Counted from the first letter of the stretch, positions 1-5,378 are shown. The stretch: 8,408 bases of DNA from Phascolarctobacterium_B sp045598345 (GCA_045598345.1 JAZLLX010000059.1:1-8408), one strand, 5' to 3'. A program made the numbers and translations. Notes: generated by a model from the sequence alone, not told the origin.

Positions 1-110
1 ATAGGTATCTCCTTGTACACCAAAAATTCCAACGGTTTCGCTACAAAATATGATCGATAAGTTTTTGGCTGGACCGCAATGCGTTCATCCAATGCAAAAA
101 AATTTGACAT
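1..110 (-). CDS. Unrecognised protein, N-terminal 36 residues only
   Basis: An open frame on the minus strand begins with ATG at 110 and runs out of the window at position 1. It reads MSNFFALDERIAVQPK and then TYRSYFVAKPLEF, with no stop. I do not recognise the family. The start is supported by a well-spaced promoter just upstream and by an in-frame TAA about 33 bases upstream of the ATG, so a much longer N-terminus is excluded. No good Shine-Dalgarno sequence precedes it; the leader has only a GAAG-like stretch. The first 36 residues show no signal peptide or membrane segment. It is transcribed in the same direction as rpmF but separated from it by terminator and repeat DNA, so it is probably a separate unit. 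That it is a gene is likely; its function cannot be told from this fragment. Confidence 0.55.
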   Translation of the reverse strand, partial: MSNFFALDERIAVQPKTYRSYFVAKPLEFLVYKEIP

Positions 111-142
111 AACACCACTTCTTACTAACCGTCGACAATAAC

Positions 143-171
143 ATTATACAAAAAATATAACCAGTTTTCAA
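143..171 (-). promoter_or_regulatory. Promoter of the minus-strand gene at 1-110
   Basis: Read on the minus strand, TTGAAA (166-171) is followed after exactly 17 bases by a perfect TATAAT (143-148). Transcription would start near 136, giving a leader of about 26 nt before the ATG at 110. This is a sigma-70/SigA type promoter. Confidence 0.6.
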
Positions 172-360
172 CAAAAAATGTTTGTAAGTCAAATTTCCAT
201 ACTTCCATTTTAGTGCAATTTGGTATGTTTTTCGGTCAGCTGTTTTGCTGTACTATGGAATTTCACTTTGCAAGTAAGGTACGATAAACTCACGGGACTT
301 TGAAAACGGATTGCAAAAGATGTTGAAACCTGCAAAAAATAAAAAACAGGGAAAGGAATG
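172..360. other. Intergenic stretch without a recognisable gene
   Basis: I see no supported coding region or RNA gene here. The open frames are 20-36 codons, lack ribosome binding sites and resemble nothing I know. The stretch separates the promoter of the first gene from the repeat cluster that starts near 361. Confidence 0.5.
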
Positions 361-388
361 AAAAGTTAAAAACCTAAATCTTAAAACG

Positions 389-490
389 ATGGTAATATGT
401 TCCTTTGATTAAAAATAAAAAAGTCGGCTGAAAGCGAACTGACCCTCTCCTTGGGGAGAGGGATTAAGGGTGTGGGGAAAGTACGATAAG
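389..490 (+). repeat. Repeat unit A1
   Basis: The terminal motif at 391-411 is followed by an A-rich stretch, GTCGGCTGAAAGCGAACT, then a hairpin with arms CCCTCTCC (443-450) and GGAGAGGG (455-462), then GGGTGTGGGG and AAAGTACGATAAG. The same body recurs at 1156, 3127, 3231, 3535 and 6419. Confidence 0.8.
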
Positions 491-525
491 AAATTTAAAG
501 TTAGAAATTAGAAGTTAGAAATGAT

Positions 526-660
526 GGTGATATGTTCCTGTGATTAAAATAAAAAAAGCCCGCTTAATGATGACTCTTGTGCCCCCTTAGAGGGGGCTGT
601 CAGTTGCGTAGCAACTGACTGAGGGTGGCAATTAAAGCGTTACTTTGGCTATGCAACCGA
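526..660 (+). repeat. Repeat unit B1
   Basis: The terminal motif at 526-546 leads into a hairpin with arms GCCCCC (581-586) and GGGGGC (592-597). A second perfect hairpin, CAGTTGC-GTA-GCAACTG (601-617), follows, then CTGAGGGTGGC. Unit B2 at 2757 matches it almost base for base over more than 70 bases. Confidence 0.8.
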
Positions 661-698
661 TAGAAATTAAAAATTATAAGTTAAAAAGGTAAAATTAT

Positions 699-835
699 TG
701 TAGAATGTTCCTGTGATTATATAACAAGTTACAGGAACATAAAATAGCCCCCGCCCTTGCGGGGGCTGGCGCCTATAGGAACACAGAAAGGCGACTGGGG
801 GTGCGGATTACGCAGAAAACTTTGTCACTGCTTGC
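699..835 (+). repeat. Repeat unit C1 with a mirrored terminal motif
   Basis: A slightly altered terminal motif (699-719) contains ATGTTCCTGT (705-714), and its exact reverse complement ACAGGAACAT lies at 731-740. The body has arms AGCCCCCGC (746-754) and GCGGGGGCT (759-767). A second stem follows, CGCCT (770-774) with AGGCG (789-793), enclosing the conserved loop ATAGGAACACAGA, then GACTGGGGGTGCGGATTAC. Type C recurs at 3051 and 7935. Confidence 0.78.
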
Positions 836-842
836 CAACATT

Positions 843-948
843 GTGCAAAGCGATGCTTTGCCCGGGTGCGGAACCTTGCCTACGGCAAGAACCCGTCCCC
901 CTACAAACTATGCCAACCTTCCTGCTATAATCACCGGAACATTTTACC
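843..948 (-). repeat. Repeat unit E (double hairpin) ending in terminal motif R1
   Basis: Two perfect hairpins stand side by side: GCAAAGC (845-851) with GCTTTGC (855-861), and CTTGCC (875-880) with GGCAAG (884-889). CGGGT (863-867) and ACCCG (891-895) enclose the second one. Read on the minus strand the second hairpin is CTTGCC-GTA-GGCAAG, with the same GTA loop as the type B hairpin but different arms. The terminal motif lies at 928-948 in minus orientation. Confidence 0.7.
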
Positions 949-980
949 ATAACTTTAAGTTTTAAGTTTTTATCTTTTCA

Positions 981-1116
981 TTAGCGTCAGCGTAATTGCT
1001 CACCCCACCACCGACCTTAAAAACTGTGTCGGTCCCCCGCCCCTTTATGGGCGGACGAGGGTTCGCATAACCCCGCACACCTGAAACCCAAAATATAATC
1101 ACCGGAACATCCTACC
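981..1116 (-). repeat. Repeat unit D1
   Basis: On the plus strand the order is TTAGCGTCAGCGTAATTGC, CACCCCACC, then a variable hairpin ACCGAC (1010-1015)/GTCGGT (1028-1033). CCGCCC (1037-1042)/GGGCGG (1049-1054), GGGTT (1059-1063)/AACCC (1069-1073) and the terminal motif at 1096-1116 follow. Four copies are in the window, all in this orientation. Confidence 0.82.
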
Positions 1117-1155
1117 GTATTTGGTCTTTGCTCTTTGGTTATTTGGTCTTTATTC

Positions 1156-1254
1156 TTATCGTACTTTTCCCCACACCCCTGCCCCTCTCCCCGGGGAGAG
1201 GGTTACTTCCGCACTATGCTGACTATCCTGCTATAATCAACGGAACATCCTACC
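1156..1254 (-). repeat. Repeat unit A2
   Basis: This is a reverse-oriented type A unit: TTATCGTACTTTTCCCC, then the perfect 20-bp palindrome at 1183-1202 (arms CCCTCTCCCC and GGGGAGAGGG), then TTCCGCACTATGCTGAC and the terminal motif at 1234-1254. It is close to the reverse complement of unit A6 at 6419. Confidence 0.8.
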
Positions 1255-1292
1255 ATATTTGTTCTTTGCTCTTTGTTCTTTGACATTTATTC

Positions 1293-1319
1293 AAAAAAAT
1301 AATCCCGACCGTGTCGGGA
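1293..1319 (-). terminator. Rho-independent terminator of rpmF
   Basis: On the minus strand a 7-bp stem TCCCGAC/GTCGGGA with a 3-nt loop (1303-1319) is followed by a T-rich run (TTATTTTTTT, 1302-1293). It lies 8 bases beyond the rpmF stop codon. Confidence 0.85.
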
Positions 1320-1326
1320 CTACTTC

Positions 1327-1509
1327 TTATTCCTCTTCTTGTGCTACCACTTGTTTGCCCTTATACGCTCCGCAGCTGGGGCATACACGATGGGGCATTT
1401 TCAACTCATGACATTGGGGGCATTCTACCAAATTGGGGGCCTCCAATTTCCAATTAGCACGACGGGAATCGCGACGGCTTTTGGATAATTTTACTTGTTG
1501 TACTGCCAT
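1327..1509 (-). CDS. rpmF: 50S ribosomal protein bL32
   Basis: A 60-residue ribosomal protein of the large subunit, normal in length for bL32. It starts MAVQQVKLSKSRRDSRRANW, the basic N-terminus typical of the family. It carries a zinc-ribbon signature of two CxxC pairs (CPQC and CPSC, 9 residues apart), so this is the zinc-binding form of bL32. The start is the ATG at 1509, because the conserved family start is MAV and AGGAGG lies 7 bases upstream; a GTG six bases upstream is in frame but overlaps the spacer. In many Firmicutes a DUF177 (YlbN/YceD) gene sits directly upstream of rpmF; here it is absent and rpmF has its own promoter, diverging from tmcAL. It is followed by a terminator, so it appears monocistronic. 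Confidence 0.97.
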   Translation of the reverse strand: MAVQQVKLSKSRRDSRRANWKLEAPNLVECPQCHELKMPHRVCPSCGAYKGKQVVAQEEE

Positions 1510-1516
1510 TTTCACA

Positions 1517-1522
1517 CCTCCT
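1517..1522 (-). promoter_or_regulatory. Shine-Dalgarno site of rpmF
   Basis: AGGAGG on the minus strand, 7 bases before the ATG at 1509. It decides for ATG 1509 over the in-frame GTG at 1515. Confidence 0.85.
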
Positions 1523-1574
1523 CAGTGCTAATTCCAAAACTGGCAAAATTACCAGGCAAATTTCAAGCATTACA

Positions 1575-1603
1575 ATTATATATATGTAAGAATAGTTTGT
1601 CAA
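1575..1603 (-). promoter_or_regulatory. rpmF promoter
   Basis: Perfect consensus on the minus strand: TTGACA (1598-1603), a 17-base spacer and TATAAT (1575-1580). Transcription would begin near 1568, giving a leader of about 59 nt with the AGGAGG near its end. Its -35 box overlaps that of tmcAL on the opposite strand by five bases. Confidence 0.88.
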
Positions 1604-1626
1604 GATATTTTTGAATATGTTATAAT
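1597..1626 (+). promoter_or_regulatory. tmcAL promoter with extended -10
   Basis: TTGTCA (1597-1602), an 18-base spacer and TATAAT (1621-1626), with TG one base upstream of the -10 (TGTTATAAT). The expected transcription start lies at or within a base or two of the tmcAL ATG (1634), so the transcript should be leaderless or nearly so. Confidence 0.8.
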
Positions 1627-1633
1627 AGCACCT

Positions 1634-2728
1634 ATGAAAAATGTTGTGGGCGTAGTGGCCGAGTTTAATCCTTTCACTAACGGTCATGCCTATTTTATCC
1701 AAAAAATAAAAAATCATCTTGATGCTTCCCTTATTGCGGTTATGAGCGGCTCCTTTGTCCAACGCGGTGAGCCCGCTTTTGCCAACAAGTTTCTGAGGGC
1801 TCAAACTGCAGTTCTTGGGGGTGCGGACTTGGTATTGGAATTGCCCACCGCCTGGACACTTCGCAGTGCCGAACACTTTGCCCGTGGCGGCGTAAGCATT
1901 TTACGGGCAACGGGAATTGTTGAATCCCTTGCCTGCGGTGCGGAGCATGTGGATTTTGATTTTGCGTCCTGCGTAAAAAAAATTAACTCTTCGCAGGAAG
2001 AAATCAAAGCCAACATCGCCAAAGGATTGTCCTATCCCCAGTCGCTCAAAGCCGTTGTGCCTGAGTTACCCACGGAACCCAATGATATTTTGGCATTGGA
2101 ATATACCAAGGCCACACGGGGTTTGGCCATGCTCTATGTTCAACGTATGGGCGGAAATTATAATGATGATTCTTCACAGGGTGCTTTCCCCAGCGCCAGT
2201 GCCGTGAGAAAGGCCTGGCCTAAGGTTATTCAGTCAGTACCTGAATCCACTTTGGAAATTTTGTTGGGAAAAGCAGGTTATGATATCAATTATTTTTGGC
2301 GGTTGGTGCAATATCGTCTGCGGATGATGAGCCCTGCAGAGATTGCCCAATCCACCACCGCCAACGAAGGACTGGAAAACTTTTTGAAACGGGCGCAAAA
2401 CTCCCTCACTTGGGAAGATGCTTTAAGCGCCTGCTCTTCCAAGCGTTACCCCACCAGCCGCATCCGCCGGCTTTTTTGCCAGTTGGCGCTTTGCCAGGAA
2501 CGGGGCATGTGGGAGTTTGACAGGCCGGAATATTTGAGGGTGCTGGCATTTAATGACAGAGGACGGGAATTGCTTAAAGAGATGAAAACAGCCGCCACTT
2601 TGCCAATTATCACCAAAGCCCAAACACTCTACTCCGCCGATGTGGCGGCAACCGATTTACTCGCCGCCCTGCAAAACCAGCCGGTCGGCTTAGATTTCAC
2701 CACCTCGCCGGTGTATGTGAGAAGATAA
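1634..2728 (+). CDS. tmcAL: tRNA(Met) cytidine acetate ligase
   Basis: TmcAL (formerly YlbM) uses acetate and ATP to make N4-acetylcytidine at the wobble position of elongator tRNA-Met, a cytoplasmic step that keeps AUG decoding accurate. The 364-residue protein begins with the family's nucleotidyltransferase signature, VVAEFNPFTNGHAYF (TNGH at residues 15-18, the nucleotide-binding HxGH-like motif). It also has MSGSFVQRGEPA (37-48), LGGADLVLELP (61-71), EPNDILALEY (148-157) and SASAVRKA (187-194). Family members are usually about 390-410 residues, so this one is short at the C-terminus. The first ATG is the start because the conserved beta strand begins three residues later. No ribosome binding site is present. 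The stop codon lies in an AT-rich tract homologous to the flank of the repeat units, so the end of the gene may have been set by repeat DNA. Confidence 0.93.
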   Translation: MKNVVGVVAEFNPFTNGHAYFIQKIKNHLDASLIAVMSGSFVQRGEPAFANKFLRAQTAVLGGADLVLELPTAWTLRSAEHFARGGVSILRATGIVESLACGAEHVDFDFASCVKKINSSQEEIKANIAKGLSYPQSLKAVVPELPTEPNDILALEYTKATRGLAMLYVQRMGGNYNDDSSQGAFPSASAVRKAWPKVIQSVPESTLEILLGKAGYDINYFWRLVQYRLRMMSPAEIAQSTTANEGLENFLKRAQNSLTWEDALSACSSKRYPTSRIRRLFCQLALCQERGMWEFDRPEYLRVLAFNDRGRELLKEMKTAATLPIITKAQTLYSADVAATDLLAALQNQPVGLDFTTSPVYVRR

Positions 2729-2756
2729 AAGTTAAAAACTTAAAGCTTAAAACTAT

Positions 2757-3011
2757 GGTGATATGTTCCTTTAATTAAAATAAAAAAGTCCGCTGGATGC
2801 GAACTCTTGTGCCCCCTTAGAGGGGGCTGGCAGTTGCGTAGCAACTGACTGAGGGTGGCGATTAAAACGGTACTTTCGCTATGCAGTCGCCACCCCACCA
2901 CCCAAAAAGCAATTCTGCTTTTTGGATACCCCCGCCCCTCCATGGGCGGACGAGGGTTCGCATAACCCCACACACCCGAAACCCAAAATATAATCACCGG
3001 AACATTTTACC
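2757..3011. repeat. Composite inverted element B2-D2
   Basis: This 255-bp unit is bounded by inverted terminal motifs (2757-2777 and 2991-3011). The left half is type B: GCCCCC (2811-2816)/GGGGGC (2822-2827) and CAGTTGC-GTA-GCAACTG (2831-2847). The right half is type D in reverse: a variable stem CCAAAAAGCA (2902-2911)/TGCTTTTTGG (2916-2925), the CCGCCC/GGGCGG hairpin and GGGTT/AACCC. The halves are joined by a perfect 9-bp inverted repeat, GGGTGGCGA (2853-2861) and TCGCCACCC (2887-2895). The whole could fold as one long branched stem. Confidence 0.78.
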
Positions 3012-3050
3012 GAAACTTATAACTTTTAACTTACAACTTATAACTACAAT

Positions 3051-3329
3051 AGCCCCCGCCCTTGCGGGGTGGCGCCCATAGGAACACAGAAAGGCGACTG
3101 GGGGTGCGGATTACACAGAAAACTTGTCCGCATAATGCTGACTAACCCTCTCCCTGGGGAGAGGGACTAAGGGTGTGGGGAAACTCCGCACATTTCACAT
3201 TTTCAACTGAAAGCGACAACCTAATCCTATGTTTCCCCACACTCCCCCTACGGGTACTCTCTCCCCAGGGAGAGAGTCACATTCGCATAACCCCCAACTT
3301 CCCTGCTCTAATCCCTGGAACATATTACC
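3051..3329. repeat. Composite element C2-A3 facing A4
   Basis: A type C body starts at 3051 without a terminal motif in front of it: CCCCGC (3054-3059)/GCGGGG (3064-3069) and a CGCC/GGCG stem around the ATAGGAACACAGA loop. It runs into a forward type A hairpin (3146-3165). A reverse type A hairpin follows with altered but complementary arms ACTCTCTCCC (3256-3265)/GGGAGAGAGT (3268-3277), then a terminal motif in minus orientation (3309-3329). Confidence 0.72.
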
Positions 3330-3360
3330 ATAACTTTAAGTTTTAAGCTTTTATCTTTTC

Positions 3361-3499
3361 ATTAGCGACAGCGTAATTGCTCACCCCACCACCGCCAACA
3401 CGCTCCCGCAGGCGGTCCCCCGCCCCTTTATGGGCGGACGAGGGTTCGCATAACCCCGCACACCCGAAACCCAAAATATAATCACCGAAACATCTTACC
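3361..3499 (-). repeat. Repeat unit D3
   Basis: Nearly identical to D1 outside the variable hairpin, which here is ACCGCC (3391-3396)/GGCGGT (3411-3416) with a 14-nt loop. The CCGCCC/GGGCGG and GGGTT/AACCC hairpins are unchanged. The terminal motif (3479-3499) has one substitution in its core. Confidence 0.82.
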
Positions 3500-3534
3500 T
3501 TCATTTCACAATTCACAATTCACATTTCTAATTG

Positions 3535-3635
3535 CTATCGTACTTTCCCCACACCCTTTAATTCCCTCTCCCCAGGGAGAGGGTAACTTCCGCACTCTGC
3601 CAACTTCCCTGCTCTAATCACCGGAACATCCTACC
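3535..3635 (-). repeat. Repeat unit A5
   Basis: Reverse type A unit with CTATCGTACTTTCCCC, arms CCCTCTCCC (3564-3572)/GGGAGAGGG (3575-3583), TTCCGCACTCTGCCAACTT and the terminal motif at 3615-3635. Confidence 0.8.
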
Positions 3636-3672
3636 ATAATTACTCATTACTAATTACTCATTACTAATTGAC

Positions 3673-3706
3673 AAAAAAATCCCCGCCCAACGGGCGGGAT
3701 TTTTTT
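3673..3706 (-). terminator. Terminator of the rsmD operon, bidirectional form
   Basis: Stem CCCGCCC (3682-3688)/GGGCGGG (3692-3698), loop AAC, flanked by seven A (3673-3679) and seven T (3700-3706). It works on paper in both directions. On the minus strand it starts at the stop codon of the last gene. On the plus strand it would stop read-through from cluster 2. Confidence 0.9.
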
Positions 3707-4304
3707 ATTCCTCAACGTTTCTTTCCCCACTATCTATCTTGTTCAGTTCGTTGTCAATATACTTCCTGCTCTCCATCAAACTGGCGATGTTTTTTTGCAG
3801 CACATCGGTCACACCCTCGGACGCTTCCTGCAAAGTACTTGCCATCCCCTTCATAATATCGTCCAAATATCTCAACGCATCCCCACAAATCTGTGCCGCA
3901 TAGGCATCCGCATTTTCCCTTGTTTCCCTGGCTGCGGCTTCGGACCTGTCATGCAGTTCCCTCGCCACTTCTTCTGCGGATTTCACAATCTCACTGTTCA
4001 GCAGCATATTGTTTTTTTCTTCTTCTGCGGCTTCCACAATCTTCCGTGCCTGTTCATTGGCATTCTGCAAAATTTCATCCGCCTCTCTTTTGGCATTGTT
4101 CACAATGGTTTCGCTCTTTGCCAAAATCTGCCCTGCCCGCTCCACTTCCTGAGGGATGGCGCGTTTTAACTGGTCAAGCACATCCAACAATTCATCTTCG
4201 GGAACAGTAATCTTGCCCCTGCTGAAAATGCCGGACGAACCGTTGTCCACAATCCTGAGTATTTTGTCAAACAACCCCATAATTTCTGTTGTTTTGTTAT
4301 CCAT
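3705..4304 (-). CDS. Coiled-coil protein of unknown function, downstream of coaD
   Basis: A 199-residue, highly charged, almost wholly helical protein. After a short N-terminal part (residues 1-35, including GLFDKILRIVDNG) a long helix rich in Glu, Lys, Ala and Arg runs from about residue 36 to the end. Heptad-like stretches are clearest at about 50-125 (repeated AKREADEIL, ANEQARKIVEAAEEEK). There is no signal peptide or membrane segment. Its composition recalls ATP synthase b/E-type stalks and DivIVA-like scaffolds, but that may be only helix composition. GGGAGG lies six bases before the ATG at 4304, and the start overlaps the coaD stop by 8 bp, so the genes are cotranscribed and probably translationally coupled. 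It is the last gene of the rsmD-coaD operon. I infer a structural or cell-envelope role at most; function is unknown. Confidence 0.85.
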   Translation of the reverse strand: MDNKTTEIMGLFDKILRIVDNGSSGIFSRGKITVPEDELLDVLDQLKRAIPQEVERAGQILAKSETIVNNAKREADEILQNANEQARKIVEAAEEEKNNMLLNSEIVKSAEEVARELHDRSEAAARETRENADAYAAQICGDALRYLDDIMKGMASTLQEASEGVTDVLQKNIASLMESRKYIDNELNKIDSGERNVEE

Positions 4305-4794
4305 TTTTTACCTCCCCAAATTTTTTTCTAATCATTTTGGCTACGCAAGGCGGCACCAAATCTTCCACCTTCCCCCCGAACACCGCCAGTTCCCTTACAC
4401 CGCTGGAAGAAACATAACTGTACTGGGGGTTGGTCATAATAAAAACCGTTTCCAGGTCCTTGTCAATGCTTTTCAAAAGCAATGCCCTCTGAAATTCATA
4501 TTCAAAATCGCTGAACGCCCTCAGTCCACGGACCACAAAATTGATTTTTTCCTGTTTGCAAAACTCGTTCAGCAGCCCCGCATAACTCATAATCCGCACA
4601 TTGGGCATATCTTTTGTGGCATCCTTCAGCATACTTACCCTGTCCCTGACGCTGAACATGGCGGCTTTTTTAGTCGGGTTGTAAAATACGCAAACCACCA
4701 GTTCATCAAACATCAAACTGGCCCTTCTGAAAATATCCAAATGTCCATTAGTGACCGGGTCAAAGGAACCGGAACAAACTGCAACTCTTTTCAT
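4297..4794 (-). CDS. coaD: Phosphopantetheine adenylyltransferase
   Basis: PPAT catalyses the fourth step of coenzyme A synthesis: 4'-phosphopantetheine plus ATP gives dephospho-CoA and pyrophosphate. At 165 residues the length is normal. The nucleotidyltransferase signature SGSFDPVTNGHLDI has the TxGH motif at residues 15-18. K42/K43 lie in the substrate-binding loop, VVRGLRAFSDFEYE (87-100) includes the conserved RGLR, and SSSGVREL (129-136) is the ATP-binding ISSSxxRE motif. The ATG overlaps the rsmD stop as ATGA (4791-4794). No Shine-Dalgarno lies at proper distance, so it probably depends on coupling to rsmD translation. The rsmD-coaD pair is a very common gene order in bacteria. Confidence 0.97.
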   Translation of the reverse strand: MKRVAVCSGSFDPVTNGHLDIFRRASLMFDELVVCVFYNPTKKAAMFSVRDRVSMLKDATKDMPNVRIMSYAGLLNEFCKQEKINFVVRGLRAFSDFEYEFQRALLLKSIDKDLETVFIMTNPQYSYVSSSGVRELAVFGGKVEDLVPPCVAKMIRKKFGEVKNG

Positions 4795-5360
4795 AGTGTA
4801 ATATTATATTCCTTTCTGCAAATAAAATCAATAACAGTTGAACCATATTTTTCTTCCCGCTGCAGTTCAAACCCTTCCGGCAATGCGGGCATTTCCTCAT
4901 CCGCCGCCCGTTCCACCACAATCCGGCAATTCGCAGAAACAATTGGGTGTTCCGCCAACTTTGCCAAAAATTTTGCAAGCAGTCCTTTGTGATAGGGCGG
5001 GTCAAGAAAAATAAAATCAAACACTTCCCCCTGCCGTTCCAGGCGGGCAATCTGGCCGGCGGCATCCCCTTCCAAAAGCCGGCAGTCGTCCTCCGCATGG
5101 CATTTTTCCACATTCCGTTGGACCAACTTCAATGCCTCCCTGCTCTTGTCCACAAAAATTACAGAAGCCGCCCCCCTGCTCCAGCACTCCAAACCTAAAT
5201 TACCCGTGCCGGCGAAGGCGTCCAAAACCCTGGCATCCACAATACTGCTGCCAAGAATGTTGAACACGCTTTCCTTCACTCTATCCGCCGTGGGACGCAC
5301 GTCATAATTTTTCGGTGTAAAAAGGTTTGTGCCCCTGGCACGCCCTGTAATAATCCTCAT
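4791..5360 (-). CDS. rsmD: 16S rRNA (guanine-966-N2) methyltransferase
   Basis: RsmD methylates G966 of 16S rRNA in the assembled small subunit, using S-adenosylmethionine. The 189-residue protein has the family start MRIITGRARG, the RPTADRVKESVFN segment (22-34), SAM-binding motif I DAFAGTGNLGLE (47-58), an acidic residue ending the second strand (VD, 70-71) and the catalytic DPPY motif (120-123). Length is normal. It is the first gene of a three-gene minus-strand operon. Its start follows an extended -10 element by only nine bases and has no Shine-Dalgarno, so translation may begin on a nearly leaderless mRNA. It diverges from the radical SAM gene. Confidence 0.96.
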   Translation of the reverse strand: MRIITGRARGTNLFTPKNYDVRPTADRVKESVFNILGSSIVDARVLDAFAGTGNLGLECWSRGAASVIFVDKSREALKLVQRNVEKCHAEDDCRLLEGDAAGQIARLERQGEVFDFIFLDPPYHKGLLAKFLAKLAEHPIVSANCRIVVERAADEEMPALPEGFELQREEKYGSTVIDFICRKEYNITL

Positions 5361-5369
5361 AATGCAAAT

Positions 5370-5378
5370 ATTATAGCA
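5370..5378 (-). promoter_or_regulatory. Extended -10 promoter of the rsmD operon
   Basis: TGCTATAAT on the minus strand (5378 to 5370), nine bases before the rsmD ATG. No TTGACA-like -35 is at the right distance; that place is taken by the opposing -10. It is the left half of a mirror-symmetric arrangement (arms 5367-5380 and 5393-5406). Confidence 0.72.

Larger units (their letters stand above)
361..1290. repeat. Repeat cluster 1: six hairpin units in an L-L-L-R-R-R arrangement
   Basis: This 930-bp gene-free region is a mosaic of short repeat units. Three plus-oriented copies of the terminal motif (391-411, 526-546, 699-719) are followed by three minus-oriented ones (928-948, 1096-1116, 1234-1254). 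From left to right the bodies are types A, B and C read forward, then E, D and A read in reverse. Each terminal motif has an AT-rich quasi-repetitive tract on its outer side: GTTAGAAATTA-type words on the left, ACTTTAAGTTTTAAG-type and TTTGCTCTTTG-type words on the right. The cluster ends at the rpmF terminator. No transposase or other gene is present. Open frames across it come from the repeats and are not credible genes. Confidence 0.85.
2729..3670. repeat. Repeat cluster 2 between convergent genes
   Basis: This 940-bp gene-free stretch starts directly at the tmcAL stop codon and ends at the terminator of the minus-strand operon. It holds one plus-oriented terminal motif (2757-2777) and four minus-oriented ones (2991-3011, 3309-3329, 3479-3499, 3615-3635). 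The body order is B, D(reverse), C, A, A(reverse), D(reverse), A(reverse). AT-rich word tracts separate the units: ACTTATAACTTTTAACTT, ACTTTAAGTTTTAAG, TTCACAATTCACAATTCAC and TTACTCATTACTAATT types. Open frames of up to 85 codons across this region come from repeats and I do not call them genes. Confidence 0.85.

Noticed and set aside
180..290. Short frames of 20-36 codons on both strands
   Set aside because: No ribosome binding site, no recognisable similarity, and one overlaps the promoter of the gene at 1-110.
443..462. The type A hairpins as ordinary terminators
   Set aside because: The GC-rich stems are not followed by T-runs in either direction, and the genes with a visible termination signal have separate canonical terminators.
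1055..1080. A tRNA T-arm-like GGGTTCGC in type D units
   Set aside because: No acceptor, D or anticodon arm can be placed around it. GGGTTCGCATAACCC is simply a small hairpin repeated in each type D unit.
361..1290. A CRISPR array
   Set aside because: The repeats are palindromic units of changing type and orientation without constant-length unique spacers, and there are no cas genes.
1454..1876. A 140-codon minus-strand open frame
   Set aside because: It overlaps rpmF, both promoters and the conserved start of tmcAL in another frame; its content is not protein-like.
2740..3081. Open frames of 66-85 codons on both strands
   Set aside because: They are made of type B and D repeat sequence. 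The same peptides would arise at every copy; the evidence favours structured non-coding DNA.
4156..4992. A 278-codon plus-strand open frame
   Set aside because: It lies antisense to coaD, rsmD and part of the coiled-coil gene, all of which have clear motifs or a ribosome binding site and operon overlaps. Its translation is unlike a protein and it has no ribosome binding site.
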